From the NCBI GenBank assembly GCA_006954405.1, contig LVVQ01000002.1:1-64000 (forward strand): a DNA stretch of 64,000 bases. Direction: 5' to 3'. The notes beneath the pieces were generated by a model. It ran no database searches. It was not told the DNA's origin and saw only the letters and a program-made list of their open reading frames with translations. Numbering within the stretch: the first letter of the stretch is position 1; each line of letters starts with the position of its first letter. Shown piece by piece: positions 33,820 through 43,946 of this stretch. This DNA comes from Candidatus Methanarcanum hacksteinii (lineage in GTDB: Archaea; Thermoplasmatota; Thermoplasmata; Methanomassiliicoccales; Methanomethylophilaceae). The position numbers and the translations under genes are program-made.

Positions 33820-35981
33820 TCGAGAAACTCGTCTTAAGAGTCGACGGCATGTCGTGTGCCGCATGTTCAGCAAGGATAGAGAAGGCACTATCGAAATTGG
33901 ATGGTGTATCGGAACCCTATGCGAACTTCACCGCAGGCAAAGTATCCTTGATGTACGATCCGGAGATCGTCGATAGGGAGACGATAGAGGATACGATCAC
34001 ATCAGCAGGATACACTGTGGTCAAGAAGGATGCACAAACCGATGACAGTTCGAGATCGATATTGATATCACTAGTGATATGTGTAGTATTCTCAATCCAT
34101 GTGGTCGTCCTGTCGATGGGGTCGATGTTCGGTCTCGAGATCGATGATAAGATATCTGCTATCGCACAACTCATTCTTACGATACCTGTGATCATCGCAG
34201 GAAGGAGATTCTTCATCCGCGGCATACCTGCTTTGCTAGCCCGCAGTCCGACCATGGATACATTGGTCGCATTGGGTTCTGGTACCGCGTTCCTGTACAG
34301 CCTCTATCTTACGATGATGGTGATCGATGGCGGGACAGGGCACCTGTACTATGAGTCGGCTGCCATGATCATATCATTGGTGTCCGTAGGTAAGTACCTC
34401 GAATCAAGGTCCAAGGAGAGGACGAATGATGCCGTCAACGGATTGAGGAGACTCGCACCTTCCACAGCGAACGTCATCGTCGATGATAAGGAGGTGACAA
34501 AACCCGTCAGTGAACTTGCGATAGGGGATGTCCTGATCATCCGTCCGGGCGAGAGAGTACCCACGGATTCCACGATCATCAGCGGTAATGGATCTTTGGA
34601 TGAATCGATGCTCACCGGAGAGAGTATGCCTGTCGATAAAACGACAGGGGATCAGATATTCGGAGGCACGACCAACACAAACGGTTCGATCAAGGCTGAG
34701 GTCTCCGCATTGGGTGACGATACTGTATTGTCCAAGATCATAATGACGATAGAGGAGACACAGAGTACCAAGGCACCGATAGCTAGGTTGGCGGATAGGG
34801 TCGCGCGTGTCTTCGTTCCTGCTGTGATCTCGATAGCTATCATCTCTGCTGTGATATGGCTTCTGGCAGGGAAGGATATAGCATTCGCTATGACGGTCGC
34901 GATATCCGTATTGGTCATATCCTGTCCATGTGCGATGGGGTTGGCTACACCTATGGCGATAACCGTCAGTACGGGGAAGGCCGCAGAATATGGGATATTA
35001 TTCAAGGATGCTGCAGCATTGGAACGTGCTGGAAGGATAGACACTGTGATCTTCGATAAGACGGGGACCATAACGGAGGGAAGGCCTGTTGTGTCCGCTT
35101 ACTATCCGAGTGATGATGCGATACGCTTCGCAGCGATAGCCGAATACGGTTCAGAACATCCGATCGCACATGCGGTCATCGACAAGGCGAGATCATTGGG
35201 GATATCGATTCAGGATAATTCTGAATTCATATCGTCGATAGGTTCGGGCGTGAGATGTATATCTGAAGGGCAAACAATCATAGTCGGGAATTCAAGGATG
35301 ATGGAGTCCGAAGGCATCGTTATGCAATATTCGGATGAGGCAAGGATGATGGAGTCCGATGGATGCACTGTCATCTATGTCGCGATCGATGGAAGGATGA
35401 TCGGCATCATCGGGATATCTGACAACATAAGGGAAGCATCTATCGATGCCATCTCCAAGTTGAAGGAATTAGACATATCCGTTGGGATGGTCACAGGCGA
35501 CGCAGAACCTGCAGCCATGGCAGTAGCTTCGAAGGTAGGTATAACCAATGTAACATTCGGCGCATTGCCGGACGACAAGGTGATGGCTGTCAAGAGATTG
35601 CAGGCAACAGGAAAGGATGTAGCGATGGCAGGCGATGGCATCAATGATGCACCTGCATTGATACAATCCGATCTCGGGATAGCTGTGGCATCAGGTACGG
35701 ACATAGCTATGGATTCTGCCGATGCGGTGTTGATGAACGACGATATAGGCAATGTGGTCACGACCATTAGGATCGGACGTGCAACATTGAAGAATATCAA
35801 GGAGAATCTGTTCTGGGCTTTCTGTTATAATGTGGTCTGCATCCCGATAGCTGCAGGCCTCCCATATGTATTCGGAATGTCATTGATGCATCAGATGCCC
35901 ATGTTCTCAGCCGCAGCGATGTCGATGTCATCGCTATGTGTCGTAGCGAATGCGTTGAGGTTGAAAAGATTCAGGGCATGA
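33816..35981 (+). CDS. copA: Copper-exporting P1B-type ATPase
   Basis: 721 residues with one N-terminal HMA domain (GMSCAAC, about 10-16). Membrane helices follow, then LTGES in the actuator domain, the transmembrane metal motif CPC in SCPCAMGLATP (about 369-371), the phosphorylation site DKTGT (about 414), HP in SEHPIAHAV and GDGINDAPAL (about 606). The CPC motif with N-terminal MxCxxC indicates Cu(I) export. It forms an operon with copZ. Confidence 0.95.
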   Translation: MIEKLVLRVDGMSCAACSARIEKALSKLDGVSEPYANFTAGKVSLMYDPEIVDRETIEDTITSAGYTVVKKDAQTDDSSRSILISLVICVVFSIHVVVLSMGSMFGLEIDDKISAIAQLILTIPVIIAGRRFFIRGIPALLARSPTMDTLVALGSGTAFLYSLYLTMMVIDGGTGHLYYESAAMIISLVSVGKYLESRSKERTNDAVNGLRRLAPSTANVIVDDKEVTKPVSELAIGDVLIIRPGERVPTDSTIISGNGSLDESMLTGESMPVDKTTGDQIFGGTTNTNGSIKAEVSALGDDTVLSKIIMTIEETQSTKAPIARLADRVARVFVPAVISIAIISAVIWLLAGKDIAFAMTVAISVLVISCPCAMGLATPMAITVSTGKAAEYGILFKDAAALERAGRIDTVIFDKTGTITEGRPVVSAYYPSDDAIRFAAIAEYGSEHPIAHAVIDKARSLGISIQDNSEFISSIGSGVRCISEGQTIIVGNSRMMESEGIVMQYSDEARMMESDGCTVIYVAIDGRMIGIIGISDNIREASIDAISKLKELDISVGMVTGDAEPAAMAVASKVGITNVTFGALPDDKVMAVKRLQATGKDVAMAGDGINDAPALIQSDLGIAVASGTDIAMDSADAVLMNDDIGNVVTTIRIGRATLKNIKENLFWAFCYNVVCIPIAAGLPYVFGMSLMHQMPMFSAAAMSMSSLCVVANALRLKRFRA

Positions 35982-36172
35982 TGCTGTAATTTTGCGGATG
36001 TTCCGTTCATTCGAAGTTATGGCCATGGGTCAAAACACTTCGAGATTTTCCTCTACAAATCCTCGCTGAAAATACAAGTCCTGTCATTTGACTTCGTTGA
36101 ACAACATTCTATCTTCAACATTAGTCTCTGGCTATTATGAAATTGTTGCATGCACACATCAACAAATATGGA

Positions 36173-36210
36173 GAAATCACGGTAATGACTTCCTTGAAAT
36201 CACGGTAATG
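36173..36210. repeat. Two direct repeats upstream of an AAA/DUF4143 ATPase gene
   Basis: gaaatcacggtaatg occurs at 36173-36187 and 36196-36210 (23-bp period), ending 35 bp before the ATPase start. A diverged copy (tgaaatcacgataa) occurs at about 37711, after the gene. Confidence 0.75.
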
Positions 36211-36245
36211 GAAATCTTTTTATTATCGTTTCTAGATGATGTAAT

Positions 36246-37553
36246 ATGAAGTTTTCAAGGGAAAACTATCTCAAGCGCATAATGGATGATGAGTTCAAGA
36301 CATATCTCGAAGCATTCGGTGCTGTTTGTGTGGAAGGTCCTAAGGGTTGCGGAAAAACATGGTTCTCTTTGAATAATTCCAAGAGTGCATTCATGCTTGC
36401 CGATCCCAAGAATAACTTCATGAATAGAAGATTGGCCGAAGTCGATATCAATATCATTTTCGAAGGCGAGAGGCCACATCTGATCGATGAATGGCAAGAC
36501 ATCCCTGAGATATGGGATGCTACGAAAAGCATGGTCGACGATTCTGACGGTAGTGGGCAATTCATACTCACAGGTTCATCGACACCGAATATCAAAGGCA
36601 TCAGACATAGTGGAGCAGGGAGGATCGGTGTTCTCAAATTACGTACGATGTCATTGTATGAATCCGGCGATTCTTCAGGAAAGATCTCTCTGAAGGGGAT
36701 GTTCGATGATGAGTTCGATACAACGATGACAGGAGAGATCTCCCTCAAGAAACTGATCGAATTGACTGTACGCGGGGGTTGGCCGCAATTGATCGACAAG
36801 CCCATAGAAGCATCTGCTCTTGCCGTTCGCGGATATGTCGACCGTATGATCGATGATGCAGCAAGATTGGATGACATCACGCGCGATAGGAACAAACTCT
36901 TGATGGCATTCAGATCACTTTCAAGGCACGAGAGTACATTGGCCCATGCTAGCAAGATAACTGCAGACATCCTAGATTCCGAGAACGATGGGAGTACCGA
37001 ATTCAATAAGAGTTTATCGATCACAGACAAAACGATGAGAGAATATGTCGATGTCTTCAACAGATTATTCCTCATCGAGAATCAGTTTGCTTTCAGTTTG
37101 AATCCGAAATCCGGACTGAGAGTGGGCAAGATGCCTAAAAGGCACCTTACAGATCCATCCTTGGCGATAGCTGCATTGGGATTGAATGTAGACATGCTGT
37201 ATTCCGATCTCAAGTTGTATGGATTGTACTTCGAAGCTATGTGTGAGAGAGATCTCAGCATCTACATCGAAAGTATCGGAGGGAAGTTGTTCCACTATAG
37301 GGATCATAACAATAGAGAAGTGGACGCAGTAGCGGAATTGCCTGATGGCAGGTATGCACTGTTCGAGATAAAATTGGGTACAAGGGAGATAGAATCCGCA
37401 GCCGAGAATCTCATCAAGATAAGGGATATCTGGAAGAGTAAAGGCATCGATAGGATGCCTGAATTCATGTGCATCATTTGCGGTATGTCCAATGCTGCAT
37501 ATCGCAGATCCGATGGGATATTTGTGGTGCCGATAACCGCATTAGGTCCATGA
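36246..37553 (+). CDS. AAA-family ATPase with DUF4143/PD-(D/E)xK-like domain
   Basis: 435 residues. Walker A is EGPKGCGKTWF, Walker B-like is HLIDEWQDIPEIWD, then ILTGSSTP (sensor) and GGWPQLI in the middle region. The C-terminal nuclease-like motif REVDAVAELPDGRYALFEIKLG has E..D...ExK residues intact. It belongs to a different subfamily from the genes at 14.9 and 55.8 kb (W in EWQ, shorter finger region). It is transcribed alone, with gene-specific repeats before it. Biological role unknown. Confidence 0.85.
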   Translation: MKFSRENYLKRIMDDEFKTYLEAFGAVCVEGPKGCGKTWFSLNNSKSAFMLADPKNNFMNRRLAEVDINIIFEGERPHLIDEWQDIPEIWDATKSMVDDSDGSGQFILTGSSTPNIKGIRHSGAGRIGVLKLRTMSLYESGDSSGKISLKGMFDDEFDTTMTGEISLKKLIELTVRGGWPQLIDKPIEASALAVRGYVDRMIDDAARLDDITRDRNKLLMAFRSLSRHESTLAHASKITADILDSENDGSTEFNKSLSITDKTMREYVDVFNRLFLIENQFAFSLNPKSGLRVGKMPKRHLTDPSLAIAALGLNVDMLYSDLKLYGLYFEAMCERDLSIYIESIGGKLFHYRDHNNREVDAVAELPDGRYALFEIKLGTREIESAAENLIKIRDIWKSKGIDRMPEFMCIICGMSNAAYRRSDGIFVVPITALGP

Positions 37554-37786
37554 CATCCGTATCATTTCCAAATGTTTCACGTTTCAGTAAATATGCAGCG
37601 ATAAAACGACTATCGGTATGTGATAACAAAACTTCATCATCCCCTCACAATCAAGACAACGGCTGTGAACAAAGCGTCTTCCCATATGGGTTACTTTCAT
37701 AGGCTTTCTTTGAAATCACGATAAACATCTCATCGGCCTTTATAATAGGTTTAAATATGGGCTCAAAATCAGAGAACTGTTATTTT

Positions 37787-39676
37787 ATGACATCAGATTT
37801 CTCTAAATTGGGCCTGAAGGACGACATCGTCAAGGCGATAGATGAGATGGGTTGGACGGAACCGACACCCATTCAGATTGAAGCGGTCCCTGTCGGAATC
37901 GGTGGGAGGGACATCCTTGCACAGGCACAGACAGGTACCGGGAAGACAGGTACGTATGGTTCTATCATACTCGATAGGATAGAGGCCACCAAAGGCGGTT
38001 GGCCCCAGGCATTGATCCTCACACCCACCAGGGAGTTGGCATTGCAGGTGTCCGAGGAACTCGAGAGACTATCCAAGTACACAGGGCACAGGATCATCCC
38101 CATCTACGGAGGGGTGAGCATGGTCAGGCAGACACAGGACATGGACAGGGGCGTCGATGTGATCGTTGCCACTCCAGGAAGGTTATGCGACCATCTCAAG
38201 AGCGATGAGCGTCTTTTAGAAGATGTATCCATAGTGATATTGGACGAATCCGATAGGATGCTCGACATGGGATTCAGAAAGGATCTTGAATTCATATTGG
38301 GAAGGATCCCGGAGGAAGGTAGGCAGACGATGCTGTTCTCTGCGACGATGTCCAAGGATATCAGAAAACTCGCGTTGGATTGCCTCAATGATCCCAAAGA
38401 GATATGTGTCTCCAAAGATGAGGTCGTATTGGATCTGATCGATCAACAATACATGATGGTCGACAAAGAGGACAAGGTCGACACATTGCGTTACATTCTT
38501 GCGAAGGATCCGAAGAAGACGATGGTGTTCTGTTTCACCAAATACAGGGTGGACAAGGTCGTCAGGAAACTCAAGATGTCATTCAAACTTGCCGGGATAC
38601 ATGGCGAGTACTCACAGAACAGAAGGGAGGAGACCCTCCGCAAGTTCAAGGAGGGAGCCATCGAAGTCCTTGTAGCATCGGATATCGCTGCTAGGGGATT
38701 GGATATAGATGATGTGGAGCGTGTGATAAACTTCGATATGCCTCCTGAGGCGGAGACTTATGTCCATCGCATCGGAAGGACGGGAAGGGCAGGCAAACGC
38801 GGAACAGCATTATCATTCGTGATGAGGGAGGACAGGAAACTCATGAAGGAGATCGAGAACCTCACACTCATCCCGATGGAGGAGATACCTGCACCGACGA
38901 AAGGTGAGATGGATAAGGTGTTCTCGAACATCACGGAACTCCCTCGTCCTGTCATGGCTAAGAAGAACTCCAGGAAGAATGACGTTCCTGTCAAGGAGAA
39001 GGTGTTCGTCGTTGCTGAGATAAATATCGGTAAAGAGGACGGTATCACGAAATCATCCTTGGCGCAGATGATCAAGGATCACACGACGGTTCCCAAGAAA
39101 TCCATCGGTGACATATACATAAGCGACAGGACAAGCACTTTACAGATAGAGAAGAGATATCTCTCGAAGACCGAGGACGGATTGTCCAAATGTGATGTGA
39201 ACGGGAAATCCATCAAACTCTGGAAGATATCCGAGATCGAGGGATTGGAGCTCAAACACACACTGGAGGATGAACCATCGCCGAAGGGAGATGGTCATGA
39301 TAAGGTTCGCAAGGATGACAGAGGGACACATGGCGGACACAGGAGTGGACGCCGTGAAGACACTCGTGGCGACAGAATGGAGCACTCAAGGCGTTCCACC
39401 AGAGATGATGGGGATCGTAAGAGAGATCACCGTAGATCCTACAATGATGATTCGCAGAGAAGGGAGCGTCCGAGATACGGTGACCGCAGGGACGGGCCTA
39501 GGAGACAATCCGACCGTTCATACGGTGAACGTAGACGTAACGATGATGGTAACAGAGATTCCCGCAGATCATACGGCTCCCAGAGGAACGATTCACGCGG
39601 ATCGAGGGATGGCAGGTCACGCGACTCAAACCCACGCGATAGATTCCAGAGGCCGAGAAGGTCAGGAAGATACTGA
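37787..39676 (+). CDS. DEAD-box RNA helicase with arginine-rich C-terminal tail
   Basis: 629 residues. Motifs: PTPIQIEAVP (Q), AQTGTGKT (I), PTRELA (Ia), DESD in place of the classic DEAD (II), SAT (III), ARGLDIDD and HRIGRTGRAG (V, VI). A DbpA-like C-terminal RNA-binding segment (about 405-480) is followed by a roughly 130-residue disordered tail of R, D, G and S repeats. It resembles CshA/DeaD cold-shock helicases acting on ribosome assembly and mRNA. The start at 37787 fits a TATA-like tttaaata some 35 bp upstream; a start 10 codons earlier is possible. Confidence 0.92.
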   Translation: MTSDFSKLGLKDDIVKAIDEMGWTEPTPIQIEAVPVGIGGRDILAQAQTGTGKTGTYGSIILDRIEATKGGWPQALILTPTRELALQVSEELERLSKYTGHRIIPIYGGVSMVRQTQDMDRGVDVIVATPGRLCDHLKSDERLLEDVSIVILDESDRMLDMGFRKDLEFILGRIPEEGRQTMLFSATMSKDIRKLALDCLNDPKEICVSKDEVVLDLIDQQYMMVDKEDKVDTLRYILAKDPKKTMVFCFTKYRVDKVVRKLKMSFKLAGIHGEYSQNRREETLRKFKEGAIEVLVASDIAARGLDIDDVERVINFDMPPEAETYVHRIGRTGRAGKRGTALSFVMREDRKLMKEIENLTLIPMEEIPAPTKGEMDKVFSNITELPRPVMAKKNSRKNDVPVKEKVFVVAEINIGKEDGITKSSLAQMIKDHTTVPKKSIGDIYISDRTSTLQIEKRYLSKTEDGLSKCDVNGKSIKLWKISEIEGLELKHTLEDEPSPKGDGHDKVRKDDRGTHGGHRSGRREDTRGDRMEHSRRSTRDDGDRKRDHRRSYNDDSQRRERPRYGDRRDGPRRQSDRSYGERRRNDDGNRDSRRSYGSQRNDSRGSRDGRSRDSNPRDRFQRPRRSGRY

Positions 39677-39687
39677 AGGCGATCAAA

Positions 39688-41040
39688 TTGGATGTCACGA
39701 AGGATCTGGAGGTGATGTTGGGGGACCCTAAGAAGGCCATCAAGTCGATGATGGTCCCTCTCATCGTTTCATATCTCGTGGTCCAATTGAACATATTCGC
39801 CGATATGTCATGGTGCAGCGGACTAGGTTCGAATGCGAGTTCCGCCGTATCATCCATATTCCCGATCTATTGGATTATCTCAGGATTCGGCATAGGCATA
39901 GGTGTGGGTGCATCCACATCCATAGCAAGATATCTAGGTAGGGATGACAAGGCATTAGCGGACAGTGTAGCGACACAGACGATGGTCCTCGCTATATTAT
40001 TCGGAGTAGTGGTGACACCGACCCTCCTGTTGGCGATGGATCCGATGATAACATGGATGGGCATCGGCGATATCAGGAAGGAATGTGCCGATTACATCAT
40101 ACCGATGGTCTGGAGCAGCGTCATATTAATCGTCAACGGTGCCATCACAGGTGTCGTCAGAGCCGAGGGTGCCGCGAAGAAATCCATGGTGATCCTGCTT
40201 TCGGCCGCTATATTGAATATTATATTGGACCCCATACTGATATATGTCCTCGACATGGGCCTTCTGGGAGCAGGCTGTGCAACAGCAATCTCCACAGCCA
40301 TCTCCACTGCGATAGGATTGTATTGGTATCGCAGGAAGATGATGTACATCGACATATCGTTCAAGGGTTTCCGCGTTAACATAAAGCAGATGAAGGATGT
40401 CCTCTTCGTCGGTATACCGCGTGTCACGGAATCAACGTTGATAAGCATCATGTCCTTGATACAGCGTTTCCTCATCGTTCCTGTGGCAGGGATGATGGGT
40501 ATCGCATTCTACAACGTACCGTGGAGATACGTATCCATAGCGATGGTGATCTCCCAAGCCGCAGGTTCCGCATTGATACCCGTATGTTCTGCGGCATTAG
40601 GGCAGAACGATAACGTGAAGGCTGAGGCCGGATACAGATATTCCTTCCGCATAACCGTGGCAGTCATGACCATTGTGGCCGTTTTCGTATTCATTTTTGC
40701 AGATTATCTCGTGTTACCGTTTGCATTCTCTGATTCGATGGTACAATACAGGGAGGAATTCGCCCACGGATTGAGGATATATGCATTGTTCTTCCCCTTC
40801 ATGGGCATGGTCGATATAGGGTCGTCGATACTGCAATCACTCCGTATGGCGCAGATGTCCATGGTCATGGCCTTCATCAGGAACGGGTTCCTCGTCGTTC
40901 TGATGTTATTCGCCCATACTATGGATGACTTCTATTGGCAACTGTTCGCCACCGAGGTGTTAGGCGGGATGACCATGATGGCGATGGCGACATACGAGTT
41001 CCGCAAGTACAAACGCAAGCGTATGCTCATAGGCGTTTGA
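39688..41040 (+). CDS. MATE-family multidrug efflux protein
   Basis: 450 residues with about 12 membrane helices. MATE features seen are the N-terminal KAIKSMMVPLIVSYLVVQLNIFADM, GFGIGIGVGASTSIARYLGRDD, and GAGCATAISTAISTAIGLYW. Members export cationic compounds using Na+ or H+ gradients. The start is TTG at 39688, 11 bp after the helicase stop, preceded by GAAGGCGATC, so the two genes are probably co-transcribed. Confidence 0.88.
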   Translation: MDVTKDLEVMLGDPKKAIKSMMVPLIVSYLVVQLNIFADMSWCSGLGSNASSAVSSIFPIYWIISGFGIGIGVGASTSIARYLGRDDKALADSVATQTMVLAILFGVVVTPTLLLAMDPMITWMGIGDIRKECADYIIPMVWSSVILIVNGAITGVVRAEGAAKKSMVILLSAAILNIILDPILIYVLDMGLLGAGCATAISTAISTAIGLYWYRRKMMYIDISFKGFRVNIKQMKDVLFVGIPRVTESTLISIMSLIQRFLIVPVAGMMGIAFYNVPWRYVSIAMVISQAAGSALIPVCSAALGQNDNVKAEAGYRYSFRITVAVMTIVAVFVFIFADYLVLPFAFSDSMVQYREEFAHGLRIYALFFPFMGMVDIGSSILQSLRMAQMSMVMAFIRNGFLVVLMLFAHTMDDFYWQLFATEVLGGMTMMAMATYEFRKYKRKRMLIGV

Positions 41041-41089
41041 TGCAATCGTTTTATCAATCTGTTGCATATCCTCCCATACCGGTGTTCGC

Positions 41090-41833
41090 ATGAAGTTGGT
41101 ACTTATCAGGCACGGAGAGAGCGTATGGAACAAAGAGAACCTTTTCACAGGTTGGACCGATGTGGACCTATCCGATACCGGTAGGAAGGAGGCCGCTGAG
41201 GCCGGAAGGATACTGAAGGCGGAAGGGTTTGATTTCGATATCTGTTATACATCATACCTGAAGAGGGCCATACACACGTTGAATCTCGTGTTGGAGAGCA
41301 TGGACAGGGAATGGCTGCCTGTATTCAAGACATGGAAGCTCAACGAGAGACACTATGGTGCGTTGCAGGGATTCAATAAATCCGAGACTGCGGAGAAGTA
41401 CGGCGAGGAACAGGTCAGGCAATGGAGGAGATCATACAGCATCAGACCTCCTGCATTGGATGAGAAGGATGAGCGCAATCCTACTTTCAGCCCTATGTTC
41501 AGGGATGTGGATAAGGATCTTTTACCTTTGACGGAATGCCTCGCGGATACCGTGGATCGTGTCGTACCGTTCTATCTCTCGGAGATAGTCCCGAAGATGA
41601 AGGATGGCAAGAGGATATTGATAGCTGCGCACGGGAATTCTCTCCGCGCGTTGGTGAAATACATCGAAGGAATATCCGACGATGATATCGTCGGAGTGAA
41701 CATACCTACAGGAGTACCGTTGGTGTATGAGTTTGATGACGATCTCAAACTGATTTCCAAAGGATATCTCGGCGATCAGGATGCCGTCAACGCTAAGATG
41801 ACGTCTGTCGCGGATCAGGGTAAGAAGAGATGA
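41090..41833 (+). CDS. gpmA: 2,3-bisphosphoglycerate-dependent phosphoglycerate mutase
   Basis: 247 residues. RHGESVWNKENLFTGWTDVDLS holds the catalytic histidine; ERHYGALQGFNKSETAEKYG and AAHGNSLRALVKYIEG complete the fold. It interconverts 3- and 2-phosphoglycerate. The dPGM form is typically bacterial; many archaea use iPGM, so this may be an acquired gene (inference). Confidence 0.95.
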   Translation: MKLVLIRHGESVWNKENLFTGWTDVDLSDTGRKEAAEAGRILKAEGFDFDICYTSYLKRAIHTLNLVLESMDREWLPVFKTWKLNERHYGALQGFNKSETAEKYGEEQVRQWRRSYSIRPPALDEKDERNPTFSPMFRDVDKDLLPLTECLADTVDRVVPFYLSEIVPKMKDGKRILIAAHGNSLRALVKYIEGISDDDIVGVNIPTGVPLVYEFDDDLKLISKGYLGDQDAVNAKMTSVADQGKKR

Positions 41834-41850
41834 ATTAATGATGATCACCA

Positions 41851-41864
41851 GGGGGATCTCCCCC
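41851..41864. terminator. Short palindromic hairpin after gpmA
   Basis: gggggatctccccc is a perfect palindrome 18 bp beyond the gpmA stop, between convergent genes. Confidence 0.4.
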
Positions 41865-41888
41865 AAGTGACCTTCGGTTTCAAAGGCC

Positions 41889-42032
41889 TTATTTCTTGGC
41901 CATCTTTTTCTGAAGTTTCTCGAGTTTCCTCTTAGCTTCGCTGTCGCCGTTGGCTGCAGCCTTCTCAAGTTCTGCCGCCTCTGCCTTCTGTTTCTGCTTG
42001 TTCTTCTCGAGTTGTTTCTTGCTCATCGGCAT
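41889..42032 (-). CDS. Small Lys/Glu/Ala-rich protein (47 aa)
   Basis: A short frame from ATG 42032, beginning MPMSKKQLEKNKQKQKAEAA and ending KLEKLQKKMAKK. It is predicted to be one long charged helix with heptad-like Leu spacing. The next in-frame ATG (42026) gives 45 residues. Codon use resembles the surrounding genes and there is no in-frame decay, so I consider it real. It may bind nucleic acid or the ribosome; function unknown. Confidence 0.7.
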   Translation of the reverse strand: MPMSKKQLEKNKQKQKAEAAELEKAAANGDSEAKRKLEKLQKKMAKK

Positions 42033-42074
42033 GAGTATCATTCATCCATAGAACGTTCCCATATATACGGGGTT

Positions 42075-42632
42075 TCACAGGATGCAGAGATGTTCGAGCA
42101 ATACCTTCAATCCGATGACGATCAGGATACACCCTCCAGCGAACTCCGCTTTGTTGTTATATCTGTTCCCGAAGATGCCACCGATCCTTACGCCGATCAT
42201 GGAGATTATCATCGTTATGATGCCTATCACAGCTACGGATGTCAATATGTCCGATCCATCCATCGCAAGCGATATCCCAACGGCCAATGCATCTATGCTC
42301 GTAGCTATGGCCAATAACAACATCACTTTGAAACCGATATCGTCGTTAACACTATCGTTCTCATCGAATGATTCCCTGATCATGTTGATACCGATTGCCG
42401 CAAGGAGTGCGAACGCGATCCAATGGTCGATATTCTTGATATATCCATGGAATGACGAACCGAGAAGATATCCTATCGCGGGCATGATGGCCTGGAATCC
42501 TCCGAACCATAACCCGATGATGAGCATGGATCTGAACGAAGGTCTCCTCATCGCCAGCCCTTTGCATATGGAAACGGCGAAGGCATCCATAGCCAATCCG
42601 ACGGCTATCAGGATCAGCGATATGGGACCCAT
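42075..42632 (-). CDS. mntP: Manganese efflux pump, MntP family
   Basis: 185 residues, six predicted membrane helices in two inverted halves. The signature repeats GLAMDAFAVSICKGL and ATSIDALAVGISLAM carry the paired Asp residues of MntP. It exports Mn2+. No manganese riboswitch is evident upstream. Confidence 0.92.
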   Translation of the reverse strand: MGPISLILIAVGLAMDAFAVSICKGLAMRRPSFRSMLIIGLWFGGFQAIMPAIGYLLGSSFHGYIKNIDHWIAFALLAAIGINMIRESFDENDSVNDDIGFKVMLLLAIATSIDALAVGISLAMDGSDILTSVAVIGIITMIISMIGVRIGGIFGNRYNNKAEFAGGCILIVIGLKVLLEHLCIL

Positions 42633-42700
42633 AGGTCTCGCATATCCAACATGTTAATAAGCATTGAGTGGGCCCGGCTGATACCAGCCGGGTAAAGGTT

Positions 42701-43054
42701 TCACATCTTCTTCATACCGACAGTGAATATGAGGTATATCGCGATAGCGAAGAGCAATGCGGCTACACTTATCTTCCAATCCTCGGATATGTCGTACAAG
42801 AAGATAGCAAGTCCGACAGCGACGGTAATTGAACCTAACCATATCGCTGAACCCGATTCGGATGTGCCCATCTGATCCACCTTCTTGTTCTTGAACAAGG
42901 ATGACAACAGAAGATACACACCGAAGATCATCAGTGCGACACCCAATATGGTGACGACACTCATATCGATGGACCATGCCAAGAGGGCGAATCCTACGAT
43001 TAGGATGAATACGGCAAGACCAAGTCTGTTCCACTCATTAGTGCTTGTGGTCAT
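42701..43054 (-). CDS. Small four-helix membrane protein
   Basis: 117 residues with four predicted membrane helices (LGLAVFILIVGFALLAWSI, VVTILGVALMIFGVYLLL, IWLGSITVAVGLAIFLY, VAALLFAIAIYLIFTV). A short charged loop (FKNKKVDQ) follows helix 2. No family recognised. It lies upstream of mntP on the same strand. Confidence 0.65.
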   Translation of the reverse strand: MTTSTNEWNRLGLAVFILIVGFALLAWSIDMSVVTILGVALMIFGVYLLLSSLFKNKKVDQMGTSESGSAIWLGSITVAVGLAIFLYDISEDWKISVAALLFAIAIYLIFTVGMKKM

Positions 43055-43094
43055 ATGTCATCGTTATGGACCTTTCGATACAAAAATATGTGTC

Positions 43095-43946
43095 TCAGAG
43101 GTGGATTATCGTGGCTTTCTTGTCAGATAACCTGATCTTGAGGTCCTTCGATCTCCTTATCTCTCCATCTACGGTGTAGGTTATGTCGGAGTTGCCACTT
43201 ATGTACATATCCTTCGTCTTCAGAGTGGTGGCATTGGGTTGTTTGCACACCCATGATAACTTCGTTGCGAGAAGATTCATGAAAAGACGGAACTTCCCGA
43301 AATAGGGGCACAACAGTATCTCGAGACAACCATCGTCCACTTTGGACTCACATGTCATCTTCAGTCCGTTGCACGTGGTCCTTACGTTCTGGAGCGCAGC
43401 GATGAGATAATTCCCTTCGACGATGGCATTCTCAGTGCAGACGCGCATATATTCGGGAACATACACTTTGAGCGCTTCGATGATCGGTTTGAGATATCCG
43501 TTGCAACCGAGCTCTTCCTTGATCTCTATCGTCTTTATGGACAATCCTACGAAAATACTCTGTACGAACACGTACTTCTCATTCAATTCCCAAAGATCGG
43601 TCGTACTCGTCTTCATGCCTTCGATCGTTCTCAGGAGTTCTTTTCCCGTCTTCGGACAATCGAACGTCTTTGCGAAATCATTCCCGGAACCGAATGGCAG
43701 TATTATGTACGGTTTATCAAGGCGATATGTTGCGTTGAACACACGATTGACCGTACCGTCCCCTCCTGCCACGACGATTATATCAGCATCGGTGGAGAGT
43801 GCGGTTATGGCCTCTAGACTCTCGTCAGTCAATTCGTAGTAGTTGAAATCTAGGCCAGCCTCTTCGACGGTCTTTACGATCTCAGCCATATCCTCACGGT
43901 ATTTTCCGTTGCAGGATTTCGGACAATAGAACATCTCTAGCCTCAT
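43095..43946 (-). CDS. Diacylglycerol kinase-family lipid kinase
   Basis: 283 residues from MRLEMFYCPKSCNGKY. The DAGK catalytic domain shows VVAGGDGTVNRVFNAT (nucleotide-binding GGDGT) and LPFGSGNDFAKTF. The C-terminal beta sandwich (EILLCPYFGKFRLFMNLLATK, YTVDGEIRRSKDLKIRL) fits the YegS/DgkB type. It phosphorylates a lipid or sphingoid-like alcohol; in an archaeon an ether-lipid substrate is likely (inference). An in-frame start seven codons upstream is possible. Confidence 0.85.
   Translation of the reverse strand: MRLEMFYCPKSCNGKYREDMAEIVKTVEEAGLDFNYYELTDESLEAITALSTDADIIVVAGGDGTVNRVFNATYRLDKPYIILPFGSGNDFAKTFDCPKTGKELLRTIEGMKTSTTDLWELNEKYVFVQSIFVGLSIKTIEIKEELGCNGYLKPIIEALKVYVPEYMRVCTENAIVEGNYLIAALQNVRTTCNGLKMTCESKVDDGCLEILLCPYFGKFRLFMNLLATKLSWVCKQPNATTLKTKDMYISGNSDITYTVDGEIRRSKDLKIRLSDKKATIIHL

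Noticed and set aside
36266..37075. 269-codon leftward frame
   Set aside because: Antisense shadow of the AAA/DUF4143 ATPase gene at 36246.
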